DNA of 64,000 bases from Pseudomonadota bacterium (GCA_023412495.1 JAEYNP010000045.1:1-64000); one strand, 5' to 3'; shown: positions 8,340 through 18,145, numbered from the stretch's first letter. The notes: generated from the sequence alone by a model not told the origin. A program made the numbers and translations.

Positions 8340-9710
8340 ATGAAGAGCAAGCGCATTCTCATTATTGACGACGAGATCAGCATTCGGGAGACCTTGGCCG
8401 GCATCCTCGAGGACGAGGGTTTTTCATCCATCGCCGCATCCTCCGCCGAGGAGGGGCTGGAGCTGCTCGAATCGATGAATGTCGATCTGGTCCTGCTCGA
8501 CATCTGGCTCGGCGACAACATGGACGGCATGACCGCCCTGGAGAAGATCCGCGAGCGCTACAGCATGCCGGTCATCATGATCTCCGGCCACGGCACCATC
8601 GAGACGGCGGTCCAGGCCACCCGCAAGGGGGCCTTCGATTTCGTGGAAAAGCCGCTCTCCTACGACAAGATCATCCTGGCCATCACCAACGGGCTGCGTT
8701 TTGCCAAACTCGAGCAGGAAAACCGCCTGCTCCGCCAGGGGTCCGAGGAAAAGCCGGTCCTGACCGGCAACTCCCCCTGCATCCGCGCCCTGCAGAAGCA
8801 GATCGAGATGGTCGCCCCCACCGACGCCTGGGTCCTCATCCGCGGCGAGCACGGCACCGGCAAGGAGCTGGTGGCCCAGTCCATCCACCGGGCATCGCGA
8901 TCGTGCGAACAGCCGATGATCGAGGTCAACTGCGCAGCCATTCCAGAGGAACTCATCGAATCGGAGCTCTTCGGCCATGAAAAGGGATCCTTCACCGGCG
9001 CCCACATCAACAAGCGGGGTAAGTTCGACCAGGCCGACGGGGGCATCCTCTTCCTGGACGAGATTGGCGATATGAGCCTCAACACCCAGGCCAAGATCCT
9101 GCGCATCCTCCAGGAGCAGAAATTCGAGCGGGTCGGCGGCAACAAGACCATCAAGGTCAACGTCCGGGTTCTGGCCGCCACCAACAAAAACCTGGAGGAG
9201 GCGATCGAGACCGGCAAGTTCCGGGCCGACCTCTTCTGGCGGCTGAACGTAGTGCCCATCCACGTCCCCCGGCTGCGGGACCGGCTGGAGGACATCCCCC
9301 TGCTGGTGGAATCGATTGTGAAAAGCATGGTGAACAAGGGTCTCAAGCACAAGGAGTTCAGCCAGGATGCCTATCAGGCGATGATGGAGCACCAGTGGCC
9401 GGGCAACGTCCGGGAACTGCGCAACTTCATTGAAAGGCTGGCGATCATGTGCCAGGAGCCGGTGATATCCGCCGGGCACATCCGGACCTTCCTCAACCCG
9501 AGTCAGGTCGCTCCGCCCGCGGCCAACGGTTCCGGCATGATCCCCTATCTCGCCATGGACTACAAAACCGCTAAGCGGGTCTTCGAGAAGGAATATCTGC
9601 AGCAGCAACTGCTGCAGAACGACAACAACATCTCAAAAACGGCGGAGCAGGTCGGCCTCGAACGGAGCCATCTGCACAAGAAGCTCAAGACCTTTGAAAT
9701 AATCCAGTAA
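8340..9710 (+). CDS. ntrX: NtrX-type sigma-54-dependent response regulator
   Basis: The protein has 456 residues. The receiver domain has the phosphorylated Asp54 (LLDIWLGD). A central AAA+ domain carries Walker A (GEHGTGKE), the sigma-54-contact loop as GSFTGA instead of GAFTGA, Walker B ([11 protein letters not shown]) and an arginine-finger region. The C-terminal Fis-type helix-turn-helix ends [12 protein letters not shown]. It activates RNA polymerase containing sigma-54. An AGAGGA ribosome site precedes the ATG. It is cotranscribed with ntrY, and hemB follows after 65 bases. Confidence 0.93.
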   Translation: MKSKRILIIDDEISIRETLAGILEDEGFSSIAASSAEEGLELLESMNVDLVLLDIWLGDNMDGMTALEKIRERYSMPVIMISGHGTIETAVQATRKGAFDFVEKPLSYDKIILAITNGLRFAKLEQENRLLRQGSEEKPVLTGNSPCIRALQKQIEMVAPTDAWVLIRGEHGTGKELVAQSIHRASRSCEQPMIEVNCAAIPEELIESELFGHEKGSFTGAHINKRGKFDQADGGILFLDEIGDMSLNTQAKILRILQEQKFERVGGNKTIKVNVRVLAATNKNLEEAIETGKFRADLFWRLNVVPIHVPRLRDRLEDIPLLVESIVKSMVNKGLKHKEFSQDAYQAMMEHQWPGNVRELRNFIERLAIMCQEPVISAGHIRTFLNPSQVAPPAANGSGMIPYLAMDYKTAKRVFEKEYLQQQLLQNDNNISKTAEQVGLERSHLHKKLKTFEIIQ

Positions 9711-9775
9711 CAGGCCCTGGGGCGCACGCTCTCCAGGCCGCCATCTGCCAACTTCATTTCCTCCAAGGAGTCGAT

Positions 9776-10756
9776 ATGGTTTTTCCTGAATACCGCCCCC
9801 GGCGGCTTCGCAAGAACGAGGCATTCCGCGCTCTTATCCGCGAGACGCGGCTTTGCCCTTCGCAACTCATCTACCCGCTCTTTGTCAAGCCCGGCAGGAA
9901 GCAGCGGGAGGAGATCGGGTCCATGCCCGGCGTCTTCCGCCTCTCCGTCGACCAGTTGGCCGCCGAGGCGAAGGAATGCCTGAACCTCGGGATCAACAGC
10001 ATCCTCCTCTTCGGCCTGCCGGAAAAAAAAGACGCCATGGGATCCGGTGCACACGCCAAGAACGGCATCATTCAGACGGCAATCCGGGAGGTGAAGAATG
10101 CGGTGCCGGAGATGATGGTGGTCACCGACGTCTGCCTCTGCGAGTACACCGACCACGGCCACTGCGGCTGCCTGATCGACAAGGCGGTGGACAATGATGC
10201 GACGCTGGAGATCCTGGCCAAAACCGCCCTCTCCCACGCCCAGGCCGGGGCCGACATGGTTGCGCCCTCCGACATGATGGACGGGAGGGTCGCCGAGATC
10301 CGGGCGGCGCTTGACGAGAACAACTTCGAGAGCCTTCCGATCATGTCCTACGCGGTGAAATACGCCTCAGCCTTTTACGGGCCGTTTCGCGAGGCGGCCG
10401 ACTGTGCGCCCCAGTTCGGCGATCGCAGGAGCTATCAGATGGATCCCGCCAACAGCCGTGAGGCCCTGCGCGAGGCCACGCTCGATGTCGACGAGGGCGC
10501 GGACATCCTCATGGTGAAGCCGGCCATGGCCTATCTCGACATTATTTCCCGGCTGCGCGACGAGTTCGACCTGCCCATCGCCGCCTACCACGTGAGCGGC
10601 GAATACGCCATGATCAAGGCCGCCGCCGAAAAGGGCTGGATCGACGGGGACAGGGTGATGGAGGAGACGCTGCTCTCCATCCGGCGGGCGGGCGCCGATA
10701 TCATTATCACGTATTTTGCCAAGGAGATGGCAAAGATCCTGAGAAACCGCAGATAA
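9776..10756 (+). CDS. hemB: Delta-aminolevulinic acid dehydratase (porphobilinogen synthase)
   Basis: This 326-residue HemB condenses two 5-aminolevulinate molecules into porphobilinogen for heme, siroheme and cobalamin. The two active-site lysines are in [14 protein letters not shown] and [13 protein letters not shown]. The cysteine cluster [14 protein letters not shown] indicates a zinc-dependent active site. The ribosome site AAGGAG precedes the ATG. It follows ntrX and may be cotranscribed with it. B12-dependent ribonucleotide reductase nearby needs the same tetrapyrrole pathway, though no regulatory link is seen. Confidence 0.97.
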   Translation: MVFPEYRPRRLRKNEAFRALIRETRLCPSQLIYPLFVKPGRKQREEIGSMPGVFRLSVDQLAAEAKECLNLGINSILLFGLPEKKDAMGSGAHAKNGIIQTAIREVKNAVPEMMVVTDVCLCEYTDHGHCGCLIDKAVDNDATLEILAKTALSHAQAGADMVAPSDMMDGRVAEIRAALDENNFESLPIMSYAVKYASAFYGPFREAADCAPQFGDRRSYQMDPANSREALREATLDVDEGADILMVKPAMAYLDIISRLRDEFDLPIAAYHVSGEYAMIKAAAEKGWIDGDRVMEETLLSIRRAGADIIITYFAKEMAKILRNRR

Positions 10757-10765
10757 ATCACAAAT

Positions 10766-10801
10766 GTCGGGGGAAGAAGCCAGCCTTTCTCCCCCCCGGC
10801 A
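10766..10801. terminator. Candidate bidirectional terminator between hemB and vanZ-like gene
   Basis: An inverted repeat (GTCGGGGGAAGAA against TTTCTCCCCCCCGGC) lies in the short gap between the convergent hemB and VanZ-family genes. The stem is GC-rich with an A/T-rich inner part, but there is no long T run, so it is only a candidate. Confidence 0.45.
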
Positions 10802-10823
10802 ATCCTCTTCCATGCTATGCCTT

Positions 10824-11204
10824 CTACGCCGTCTTTCGCCTCAGGCGGAGCCACAGGAGACCGGCCAGGGCCGCACCGGCTCCATCCGCCATCAGGTCGA
10901 GAAGACTCACCTCGCGGCCGGGGACGAACGACTGGTGGATCTCATCCGTTATCCCAAAGAAAAGACAAAAAACCGTGGTGATGATCACAGCGAGAAAGGG
11001 CCTCTCGGACTTCCAACGTTTATTGAAGGCGAAAAACGTGGCAGCGGCAAGCACGCCGTAGGCGAGGATGTGGGCCAGCTTGTCGATTCCCGGCAGAACC
11101 GGCAGACAGAGACTATCACCGGATTTGTGGGAGAGAAAGAAGATGATTCCCATGATAAGAACCATGGGAATAACCCGCAACGATAACGGTAATTCCCCCG
11201 TCAT
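10824..11204 (-). CDS. VanZ-family membrane protein
   Basis: This 126-residue protein has four predicted transmembrane helices. Its conserved motif GITDEIHQSFVPGR, followed by a helix with DLMADGAGA, is the VanZ-family signature. VanZ itself raises teicoplanin resistance, but most chromosomal members have no known role. Its ATG overlaps the stop of the upstream SEC-C gene (ATGA), so the two are translationally coupled. Confidence 0.88.
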   Translation of the reverse strand: MTGELPLSLRVIPMVLIMGIIFFLSHKSGDSLCLPVLPGIDKLAHILAYGVLAAATFFAFNKRWKSERPFLAVIITTVFCLFFGITDEIHQSFVPGREVSLLDLMADGAGAALAGLLWLRLRRKTA

Positions 11205-11731
11205 ACGGCTCCCGACTGCTCCGGGGGCGGAGTAGGCAGGTGCACCTTCTTCAACTGGTCGCTGGAGAACCGTTTACGGATCCGGCGCATGGCGGCGTTC
11301 AGCTCGTGGGTCGGTGCGTCAGTGAGGAATTCGACGCTCTTATCGGCATAGGCGGTGATGCGCAGCTGTTTGTTTTCGATCGCGTACATATGGCTCCAGT
11401 TGATCTCGATGGTCTCGGGATTCTCGTCGATGGGAATATCGAGGGCCACACCGTCTTTCGCCACCTGAACGCAATCACAGTCGGTCATCTCCATGACCCA
11501 GGCATCACCCTTGTCGGTCGAATAGAAGAAAAAGACCCCCAGCTCCCGTATCGCCGTTTTCTTCTCTACCGCATCTTTCTGGATATCCTCCACGCCGCCG
11601 GTCAATGTCAACTTCAAGGCCGCCTGCGGCGACGGCTGACGGCGGGCCTCCTGGTCCTTCATGGCGCAGCAATGTTTATACTTTTTGCCGCTCCGACAAG
11701 GACACTTCTCGTTTCTCCCAATCTTTGGCAT
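11201..11731 (-). CDS. SEC-C metal-binding motif protein
   Basis: This 176-residue protein begins with a SEC-C zinc motif (NEKCPCRSGKKYKHCC, residues 7-22), as found at the end of SecA. The remaining 150 residues resemble the small SWIM/SEC-C protein group and have no catalytic motif I recognise. The gene is coupled to the VanZ-family gene downstream. An insertion sequence ends only about 35 bases upstream of its start and may have separated the gene from its native promoter. Confidence 0.8.
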   Translation of the reverse strand: MPKIGRNEKCPCRSGKKYKHCCAMKDQEARRQPSPQAALKLTLTGGVEDIQKDAVEKKTAIRELGVFFFYSTDKGDAWVMEMTDCDCVQVAKDGVALDIPIDENPETIEINWSHMYAIENKQLRITAYADKSVEFLTDAPTHELNAAMRRIRKRFSSDQLKKVHLPTPPPEQSGAV

Positions 11732-11756
11732 CTCTTGTACCTTTTATATTTTTTAT

Positions 11757-11765
11757 ATCCAGCTG
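11757..11765 (+). repeat. Left 9-bp target-site duplication of the insertion sequence
   Basis: ATCCAGCTG here is repeated exactly at 13083-13091, immediately outside the two terminal inverted repeats. A 9-bp duplication fits IS4-type transposition. Confidence 0.85.
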
Positions 11766-13082
11766 CACTAGTGTCCGGTTAAAGAAATAACGATCATCTA
11801 TAACTGGAAGTATTAATTAAAAAAACAACACAGAATGACCATAATCGACTTGAAAATCTATCCCTTTCTAGGGAACTTGTTCGGCAAAACCCTGGGGAGG
11901 GGTACACATGTTTGCCGGACGATTGATTTTCGCACAGGTTATGGACTTCATGCCTTTACCAATTTTTCGTCGTTGCGTGGCGAAATATCAGGGCGACTTC
12001 AGGGTCAGAAAGTTCTCGTGCCTCGATCAATTTCTCTGTATGGCCTTCGCCCAAATCACCTACAGGGAGAGTCTGCGGGATATCGAGGTTTGTCTCCGTT
12101 CGCAGAACAAAAAACTGTACCACATGGGCATCCGGGGCAAAGTATCCCGGTCAACTCTCGCCGAAGCCAACGAAAACCGAGATTGGCGAATATATGCCGA
12201 ACTGGCCCATCACCTTATCGCTACTGCAAGAGACCTCTACAGTTCCGACTCGTTTCTCGTCGATCTGGACGAAACCGTCTATGCACTCGATTCAACGACA
12301 ATCGACCTCTGCCTGTCAGTATTTCCATGGGCAAATTTCCGCAAGACCAAAGCAGCTATCAAACTCCACACATTGCTGGATCTGAGGGGAAGCATCCCCA
12401 CATTCATTCACATTTCCGATGGCAAACTGCACGATGTCAATGCGCTCGATCTCTTACCGATAGAAGCTGGCGCCTATTATGTCATGGATCGAGGATATCT
12501 CGACTTCCAACGGTTATTTTCTCTCAGCCAGGCATCAGCCTTTTTCGTAACCCGAGCCAAATCAAACACCAAGTACAGGCGACTTTATTCGCACCCGGTC
12601 GACAGGACAACAGGTCTAATTTGCGACCAGACAATCGTACTCACGGGTGTCGCCACAAAGAAAGACTATCCGGAAAAACTCCGTCGCGTGAAGTTCGAAG
12701 ATTCAGAAACCGGCAAGACTTTGTCTTTCTTACGAACAACTTTACTCTTCCAGCATTAACAATAACTCAGTTGTATCGCAGTCGTTGGCAGGTAGAGTTG
12801 TTTTTCAAATGGATCAAGCAACACCTCAGGATCAAAACATTTTTCGGGACATCGGAAAATGCTGTGAAATCTCAAATCTGGATAGCTGTCTCAGTTTACG
12901 TTCTTGTCGCCATCATGAAGAAGCGACTCAATCTCCAGGAGAGTCTTTACACAATTTTACAGATCGTAAGCGTTACTGTTTTCGAAAAAATATCAGTTGG
13001 TTACCGAAAGAGATTGCAAGACTGAAATGGCTCAAACGTGTAACCAATTAAAATTATTTGATTATTAAACCGGACACTAGTG
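11766..13082 (+). mobile_element. Complete IS4-family insertion sequence
   Basis: The element is 1317 bp. The left end CACTAGTGTCCGGTTAAAG and the right end, whose reverse complement is CACTAGTGTCCGGTTTAA, match as terminal inverted repeats of about 18 bp. A perfect 9-bp direct repeat ATCCAGCTG flanks it. It carries a single transposase reading frame, interrupted by a frameshift. It is more AT-rich than its neighbours. It sits between nrdJ and the SEC-C gene, inside a small inverted repeat that may have been the nrdJ terminator. Confidence 0.92.
11908..13025 (+). pseudogene. IS4-family transposase, frameshifted
   Basis: The transposase starts at the ATG at 11908 after an AGGGG ribosome site. 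It has an N-terminal DUF4372-like region (residues 1-75) and a DDE domain, with the first Asp in DLDETVYALDSTTIDL. The frame stops at 12759. Homologous sequence continues from about 12720 in another frame (FVFLTNNFTLPAL, then the YREK-type motif YRSRWQVELFFKWIKQHL) to a stop at 13023-13025. The break is best explained by loss of one T in the run at 12720-12722, because an ACTTTTGTC reading would give an unbroken protein of about 372 residues. The copy is probably unable to move by itself. Confidence 0.88.
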
Positions 13083-13091
13083 ATCCAGCTG
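13083..13091 (+). repeat. Right 9-bp target-site duplication of the insertion sequence
   Basis: This is an exact copy of 11757-11765 (ATCCAGCTG). The sequence continuing to the right contains CTGGAT, so the original target was a small palindrome just downstream of nrdJ. Confidence 0.85.
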
Positions 13092-13110
13092 TGAACTGGA
13101 TGATCCTCAA

Positions 13111-15291
13111 CTACGAACACTTGCTATAACCGCACTCGGCGCAGGTCTCACAACCCTCTTCGAAACGGAGCATGCCCGAGCACTCGGGGCAGATTGAGGA
13201 AAAGCCTCTCTGGGTTCCCGCCATGAAGGACTTGAAAAGCTTGCTGAGCTGAGCCGGAAGATCGAGCATGTGACCGCTCGACCGGTCGAGCTGCTTGATG
13301 ATCTCGTCCATCGGCACGTTGAAGCGCAGGGCTAAAGAGACCAGACGGCAGGTGGTCGTCCACATGGTCGACTTGTCTTTCAGATCCACCCTGTTATCGA
13401 AAGGGAACTTGGCGAAGACTTCCATCGGCTTTTCGTTCTCATCAAAGCAGACGATGATGTATACAGATTTCTGGTACTGGTCCTTGACCCGGTAGCGCTT
13501 GGCGTTGAGGGTGTCAGGCAGGATCGCCTTGATCGGCCCTCTCTCTGAGACCATCGCGATCTTCTCCGCCTTCTCCTTGGCCGTGCTGTCCGTGGCGTGC
13601 AGGACCTGCTTATCGCGGGAACCGTCCCGGTAGACGGTGAGTCCCTTGCATCCCAGCTTATAGCCGGTGATATAGGAGAGTTTCACCTCTTCCTTGGTGG
13701 CACCCGCGGGCAGGTTGATGGTCTTGGAGATCGAACTGTCGACTCCACTCTTCTGCAGGCAGCCCTGCATCTTGATGTGATCCTCCGGCTTGATGTCCTG
13801 GGCGGTGCGGAAAATCTCCTGCCAGTGCACGGGGATCTCGCTGTGGCCGATCACCGTGCCTGAGTCCGCCACCTTGGTCATCAGTTCTTCAGAGTAGAAG
13901 CCCTCTTCCCGGGCCACCTTCTCGAAGTATTTGTTGACCAGGATGAGCCGGTCGCCGTCCATGACATGCTTGACCATGACGATGGAAAAGTACGGTTCGC
14001 AGCCGGAGGCACAGTCGGCAATCATCGAGACCGTGCCGGTAGGCTGGATGGAGGTGAGAGCGGCATTGCGGCGCGCCGGATATTGGTTCAGCTTGGAGTC
14101 GTAGGCGGGGAACGGCGACTTTTCCTCAGCCAGTTCGATGGACCGTTCCTCCGCCGCATCCCTGATGAAGCGCATGACCTTGCCGGCCAGCGCCCGTCCT
14201 TCCTCGCTCGCATAGGGGATCTCCATCTGGATCAGCATGTCGTGCAGGCCCATGATTCCCATGCCGATCTTCCTTGTCTTCAGGGTCATGTCGGCTATTT
14301 CGGGGATGGGGAATCGGTTGCAGTCGATGACGTTGTCGAGGAAGTGGGTGGCGATCCGCACCACCTTCTTCAGGCGATCGTAATCGACTTTCCCCTTCTT
14401 GACGAAATTGGCCAGATTGACCGAGCCGAGGTTGCAGCTCTCGTAGGGCAGCAGCCACTGCTCCCCGCAGGGGTTGGTGGCCTCGAAACTGCCGAGCTGG
14501 GGCGTCATATTGTCCCGGTTGGCGACGTCGATGAACAGGACTCCCGGTTCACCGTTGTGCCAGGCCAGATCGATAATCTTGTCGAAAACGGCGCGGGCAT
14601 CGAGCCGTTTCACAACCTGCCTGGTGGACGGTTCGATCAGTTCATACTCGTCGCCGTCCTCCACCGCCTGCATGAAGGCGTCGGTGATGGCCACGCTGAA
14701 GTTGAAATTGTTGAACCGGTTCTGGTCCTCCTTGGCGGTGATGAAATCCATGATATCGGGATGATCGATGCGAAGCACCCCCATATTGGCCCCTCGTCTC
14801 TTGCCGCCCTGCTTGATGGTTTCAGTGGCGGCATCAAACACCGCGGCAAAGGACAACGGACCCGAGGCGACACCCTGGGTGGAGCGAACCGAGGCGTTCT
14901 TCGAGCGCAGCCGAGAAAAGGAATAGCCGGTTCCGCCACCGGTCTTATGCACCAGTGCCCCGTTGCGAATCGCGCTGAAGATACCGTCCATGGAATCTTC
15001 GACCGGCAGGACGAAACAGGCGGAAAGCTGCCCCAGATCCGTGCCGGCATTCATCAAGCATGGGGAATTCGGCATGAAATCGAGATGATAAATGATCTTA
15101 AAAAACTCTTCCCGCAGCTGTTTCTGATGCGACTGGTCCTTGTCGACATCGGCCACCGCGTTCGCCACCCGTCGGACCAACGTCTCCCACGACTCGGTAA
15201 CCTTGCCCTCGGCATCTTTGAGATAGTATCTTCTTGCCAGCACTGTTTCGGCAGTAGTCGTCAAGACCTGTTTGGCTCGATCAGGTGTCAT
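13111..15291 (-). CDS. nrdJ: Adenosylcobalamin-dependent ribonucleotide reductase (class II)
   Basis: The protein has 726 residues. Conserved blocks are MNAGTDLGQLSACFVLPVED, the active-site motif NPCGEQWLLPYESCNLGS, and PTGTVSMIADCASGCEP. A TSCPD-type domain follows near residues 555-660. The C-terminus has paired cysteines (CPEC and CETCAECGYSKC) for thioredoxin-driven re-reduction or zinc binding. It makes deoxynucleotides without oxygen, using B12. The ATG at 15291 has GAGG upstream and begins at the family start; the frame stays open further upstream without similarity. Candidate NrdR boxes lie 215-385 bases upstream. Confidence 0.95.
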   Translation of the reverse strand: MTPDRAKQVLTTTAETVLARRYYLKDAEGKVTESWETLVRRVANAVADVDKDQSHQKQLREEFFKIIYHLDFMPNSPCLMNAGTDLGQLSACFVLPVEDSMDGIFSAIRNGALVHKTGGGTGYSFSRLRSKNASVRSTQGVASGPLSFAAVFDAATETIKQGGKRRGANMGVLRIDHPDIMDFITAKEDQNRFNNFNFSVAITDAFMQAVEDGDEYELIEPSTRQVVKRLDARAVFDKIIDLAWHNGEPGVLFIDVANRDNMTPQLGSFEATNPCGEQWLLPYESCNLGSVNLANFVKKGKVDYDRLKKVVRIATHFLDNVIDCNRFPIPEIADMTLKTRKIGMGIMGLHDMLIQMEIPYASEEGRALAGKVMRFIRDAAEERSIELAEEKSPFPAYDSKLNQYPARRNAALTSIQPTGTVSMIADCASGCEPYFSIVMVKHVMDGDRLILVNKYFEKVAREEGFYSEELMTKVADSGTVIGHSEIPVHWQEIFRTAQDIKPEDHIKMQGCLQKSGVDSSISKTINLPAGATKEEVKLSYITGYKLGCKGLTVYRDGSRDKQVLHATDSTAKEKAEKIAMVSERGPIKAILPDTLNAKRYRVKDQYQKSVYIIVCFDENEKPMEVFAKFPFDNRVDLKDKSTMWTTTCRLVSLALRFNVPMDEIIKQLDRSSGHMLDLPAQLSKLFKSFMAGTQRGFSSICPECSGMLRFEEGCETCAECGYSKCS

Positions 15292-15505
15292 GCGGAACCT
15301 CGTATGGAGAAATTGACAATATAATCCCTGGCAGAATCGTCGGCCACTTTGCGTCGATTCTGGCACGGGAAGACAACCCCGCATGGGGTGTGCTACATTA
15401 ACCTGGACACTGGGGCCTGGGAAATCCGTGAAAATACATCGCGAAAAAGGTTACTTCGGACACCTTGTCACCCCCATGCACGCTGTACATTTGAGGGTGT
15501 TTTAT

Positions 15506-15552
15506 ACACCACATTTATGGCTCTCTCAATACCATTCTACAATATATGGTAT
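15506..15552 (-). promoter_or_regulatory. Two candidate NrdR boxes, 31 bp apart
   Basis: Two 16-bp sites resemble the NrdR box consensus ACACWATATATWGTGT: ACACCACATTTATGGC at 15506-15521 (about 10 of 16) and CTACAATATATGGTAT at 15537-15552 (about 12 of 16). Their 31-bp spacing is three helical turns, as in known tandem NrdR boxes. They lie upstream of nrdJ, the expected NrdR target. An nrdR gene is not in the window. Confidence 0.5.
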
Positions 15553-15657
15553 CATTTTTGAGATCCGCCGCAATACCGAGGGCTTCATGGAAATTCATTT
15601 TTTTCAAGAAAAAACCGGCATCTCGTGATATTTTTCTTGGTGGTAGCAGCAAACCTG

Positions 15658-15677
15658 TTACACCACGTATGGTGTAA
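15658..15677. promoter_or_regulatory. Palindromic operator-like site upstream of nrdJ
   Basis: TTACACCACGTATGGTGTAA is an inverted repeat with 8-bp perfect arms (TTACACCA / TGGTGTAA). Its inner 16 bases match the NrdR consensus at 12 positions, so it may be a third box or the operator of another regulator. The remainder of the 625-base gap 15292-15916 holds no gene I can support. Confidence 0.45.
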
Positions 15678-15916
15678 GGCTCGGCTTTTTCCGGAAGAAC
15701 CCGAAAGTCGCCAATAGACAATGTACCTGTCAGGCAAATCACAAGCGAGAACAAGAAAAAAAGGATCATCCGGGAAACGAGTACCTGGAATGAAGTACCC
15801 AGGCCCTGCCTGTTGTTACAGGTTCCATTGCTGAGGAGGTCATCGAAAATCGAAACGCCATCCGAATGGCGATCATGGAGTGATTTCGATAGCGATCCCG
15901 ATTTCGATTTGAAGGG

Positions 15917-16324
15917 TCATTTACCCGCTTTTTCCATCCGGCCGCGGGCTCCTTCGACCAACCGGGCCTCCATCACAATAGCCCTGGAATGCCGGCCGCT
16001 TGCCACCTTGCCTGCCCTATCGCTCACCTCGACATCGAACAGATAGAGCTTGCCGTCGCGGCCGGAAAAAGTGGCCACCGCCTTAACCTCTTCGCCGACG
16101 GGGGTCGGCGCAAAGTGCTTGATGTCGATACCCACCCCGACGGAGAGTTCACCAGGCTGCAACAATGGCTTCATCAACCGGGCCGCCGAAATTTCCATCA
16201 GTCCGATCATCCGTGAAGTAGCCAGAACATCGGGAAACTCATCCTCATCGCTAATTGCCACCGCACTGGCCAAATCCTTGTGCTGCACGGTATAGACGCA
16301 CTCCCCTTTCGCCCCTGTTTCCAT
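15917..16324 (-). CDS. FlK-like hotdog thioesterase
   Basis: This 135-residue single hotdog domain resembles the fluoroacetyl-CoA thioesterase (FlK) group. Shared features are an early VLATSRMIGLMEISAARLM block, a GVGIDIKHFAPTPVGEEV strand and a closing VSDRAGKVASGRHSRAIV segment. It probably hydrolyses an acyl-CoA in the cytoplasm. The substrate cannot be told from sequence. It stands alone, between the nrdJ regulatory region and an outer-membrane protein gene. Confidence 0.8.
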   Translation of the reverse strand: METGAKGECVYTVQHKDLASAVAISDEDEFPDVLATSRMIGLMEISAARLMKPLLQPGELSVGVGIDIKHFAPTPVGEEVKAVATFSGRDGKLYLFDVEVSDRAGKVASGRHSRAIVMEARLVEGARGRMEKAGK

Positions 16325-16471
16325 CCCCTTCCCCTCATAATTGTTATGAAAGTATGCCCAACGGTTTCCATCCTATTTACAGCGATATCACAAGATTGTA
16401 AAGACAAACGGTGCGTTAGGACAGCATGCGACCGACTACGGCTACTCCTCCGAAAGGGGCGCGGTGCAAAT

Positions 16472-16517
16472 AAAAACGGCGGATATTCCAGGCCTCAAAT
16501 GCCCGGAATATCCGCCG
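16472..16517 (-). terminator. Intrinsic terminator of the outer-membrane protein gene
   Basis: The perfect 13-bp arms CGGCGGATATTCC and GGAATATCCGCCG form a strong stem. On the minus strand it is followed by five T residues. It lies 34 bases past the stop codon of the outer-membrane protein gene. Confidence 0.85.
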
Positions 16518-16550
16518 TACAGTCCTGCTATGACCTTTTCAATACGTCAA

Positions 16551-17756
16551 TTAAAAGCGGAAACGCATGCCGATACCCAACCGGCCGTATTCCTTAACGT
16601 CATCCAGCTCGTCAAATCCGGAACGTCCTTCCAGGATGAAGGAGCCGTTGAAGCCTTCGGGATCCCCGAAGACACGGGCCCCGATAGCGACGATGAGGTC
16701 TAAATCGTCGTCTTCAGCGTCAAGGTCGTTGTCGCCGTCGGTTAACCAACCGCCCACACCAAGATCGACAAAGTATCTGTTACCGAACTTGTACTCCCCG
16801 AGGAGGTCGATCGTAAAGGCATCATCACCGTCGGTACCATCATAGTGGATAGCCCCGCCCACAAGTCCGAGGGCCGACCACTGCTCGTTGAAACGATACT
16901 CGCCACCGATACGGCCAAAAATGTAATGGCCCGGATCCCACTGATGCATGTAGCCGACATCGGCTACAGGACGGAATCTCTTGATCCCGGTGACGTCGGC
17001 CGTACACTGGGCGGAGGTGGTCTCGGCGCCTTCGTTGTCGACCACGGTCACCTTCACCGAGTTGCTGCCGCAGGGCATGGCGATATCGCCGACATTGCCG
17101 TTAACCGTTTTCTCGCTGACGACCTTGCCGCCTTTGTCCACAACAGCGATTTTCATCCCGGCGATGCTGCCGTCCGGATCTGAAGAATTGCGGGCATCGA
17201 CCGTGACCTTCTGACCACAAAACGCCTTGGTCGGAGTGACGACCATGCCGCAGGTCGGGGCCTGATTCTTCCTTGCCACCGGGGCCGGCTCTACGGGGAT
17301 TCTACTCTCGGCAAAGAGAGCAACGTTGCCGCAGCCTTGCGGGACGACGAAGGTGATACGATTACCTTCATGCACGATGTCGAACTGATAGCCGGGGAAA
17401 GGCTTCTCATTGGCCCAGGTTACATCCTTGGCCACACGAACCGCACCCTTGCCCCCCTTCTTGAAAAACATCCACTCGAAATGGGTCCCCTTGGGATAAT
17501 CGACCTTCTCGATCCGGGTTGTGCCGATCTGGGCCATGAAGGGCTGATAGAGCTCGGGCCGTCCGGCCAGGGCAAAACCTTTTTCCATCTCACCCGCTCT
17601 CGACTGGACCATGGTGACCAATTCGTCAGGCGACTTTATCGGTTTACAAAAAGGACTCCTGCCAATTTCCCTCAATGTCGTGGCGGCGTCCGCCAGACTT
17701 ACCGACATCAGCATAAAGGCCATGACGATAAAAGAAAATAGCTTTATCTTCAACAT
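16551..17756 (-). CDS. Exported protein with PKD-like domain and outer-membrane beta-barrel
   Basis: This is a 401-residue protein. A signal peptide (MLKIKLFSFIVMAFMLMSVSLADA) is followed by a domain of about 130 residues of unknown type. A PKD-like domain follows (SSDPDGSIAGMKIAVVDKGGKV, about residues 190-250). A C-terminal part of about 140 residues has alternating hydrophobic beta-strands ending GRLGIGMRFRF, whose last residue is the aromatic Phe typical of outer-membrane barrels. The ATG at 17756 follows a strong AGGAGGGGAG site. A terminator follows it. It is probably a surface-anchored or structural porin-like protein; ligand and role are unknown. Confidence 0.75.
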   Translation of the reverse strand: MLKIKLFSFIVMAFMLMSVSLADAATTLREIGRSPFCKPIKSPDELVTMVQSRAGEMEKGFALAGRPELYQPFMAQIGTTRIEKVDYPKGTHFEWMFFKKGGKGAVRVAKDVTWANEKPFPGYQFDIVHEGNRITFVVPQGCGNVALFAESRIPVEPAPVARKNQAPTCGMVVTPTKAFCGQKVTVDARNSSDPDGSIAGMKIAVVDKGGKVVSEKTVNGNVGDIAMPCGSNSVKVTVVDNEGAETTSAQCTADVTGIKRFRPVADVGYMHQWDPGHYIFGRIGGEYRFNEQWSALGLVGGAIHYDGTDGDDAFTIDLLGEYKFGNRYFVDLGVGGWLTDGDNDLDAEDDDLDLIVAIGARVFGDPEGFNGSFILEGRSGFDELDDVKEYGRLGIGMRFRF

Positions 17757-18145
17757 CTCCCCTCCTCTTTTTGAATTAATCATACCTGCTAATTGATGTG
17801 TATATAGTGAATTTTCCCGAACGGGTTGTCACAAATATATACCAACTTCCAGAATTTTTCCAGAAATCATTTGACATCCGATCATTTACTGGACGATTTT
17901 CCTCGACCACCAGATTATTCCTTGATTTTCGACAACTAACCTCCTCTTCCGATAGAAGTCTGGCTGTGTTAATTTTCTGGATTACTCTACATTGGCTGGT
18001 TGGGATGCTCATTTTCAACCTCCGAGTATGTGCGATCGGTTAAAAAATATCGAACTTACGGCCATATCCCAGATTGCTGAAATTGGAGGTCCATCGCTTA
18101 AAAATGCTATACATTAAAAACAACGATAATACACAATTTTAAACT

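Noticed and set aside
12700..12780. Programmed frameshifting in the IS transposase
   Set aside because: IS4-type transposases are normally one frame and no slippery heptamer with a following hairpin is clear; a one-base deletion is simpler.
13966..15324. A 452-codon plus-strand frame opposite nrdJ
   Set aside because: nrdJ motifs are unambiguous on the minus strand; the opposite frame has no domain.
15292..15500. Cobalamin riboswitch upstream of nrdJ
   Set aside because: I looked for a B12-box-like sequence on the minus strand and found none; NrdR-type sites explain the region better.
15515..15769. Minus-strand 84-codon frame with a hydrophobic start
   Set aside because: It overlaps the NrdR-type sites and has no clear ribosome site; a real membrane peptide cannot be excluded but is not supported.
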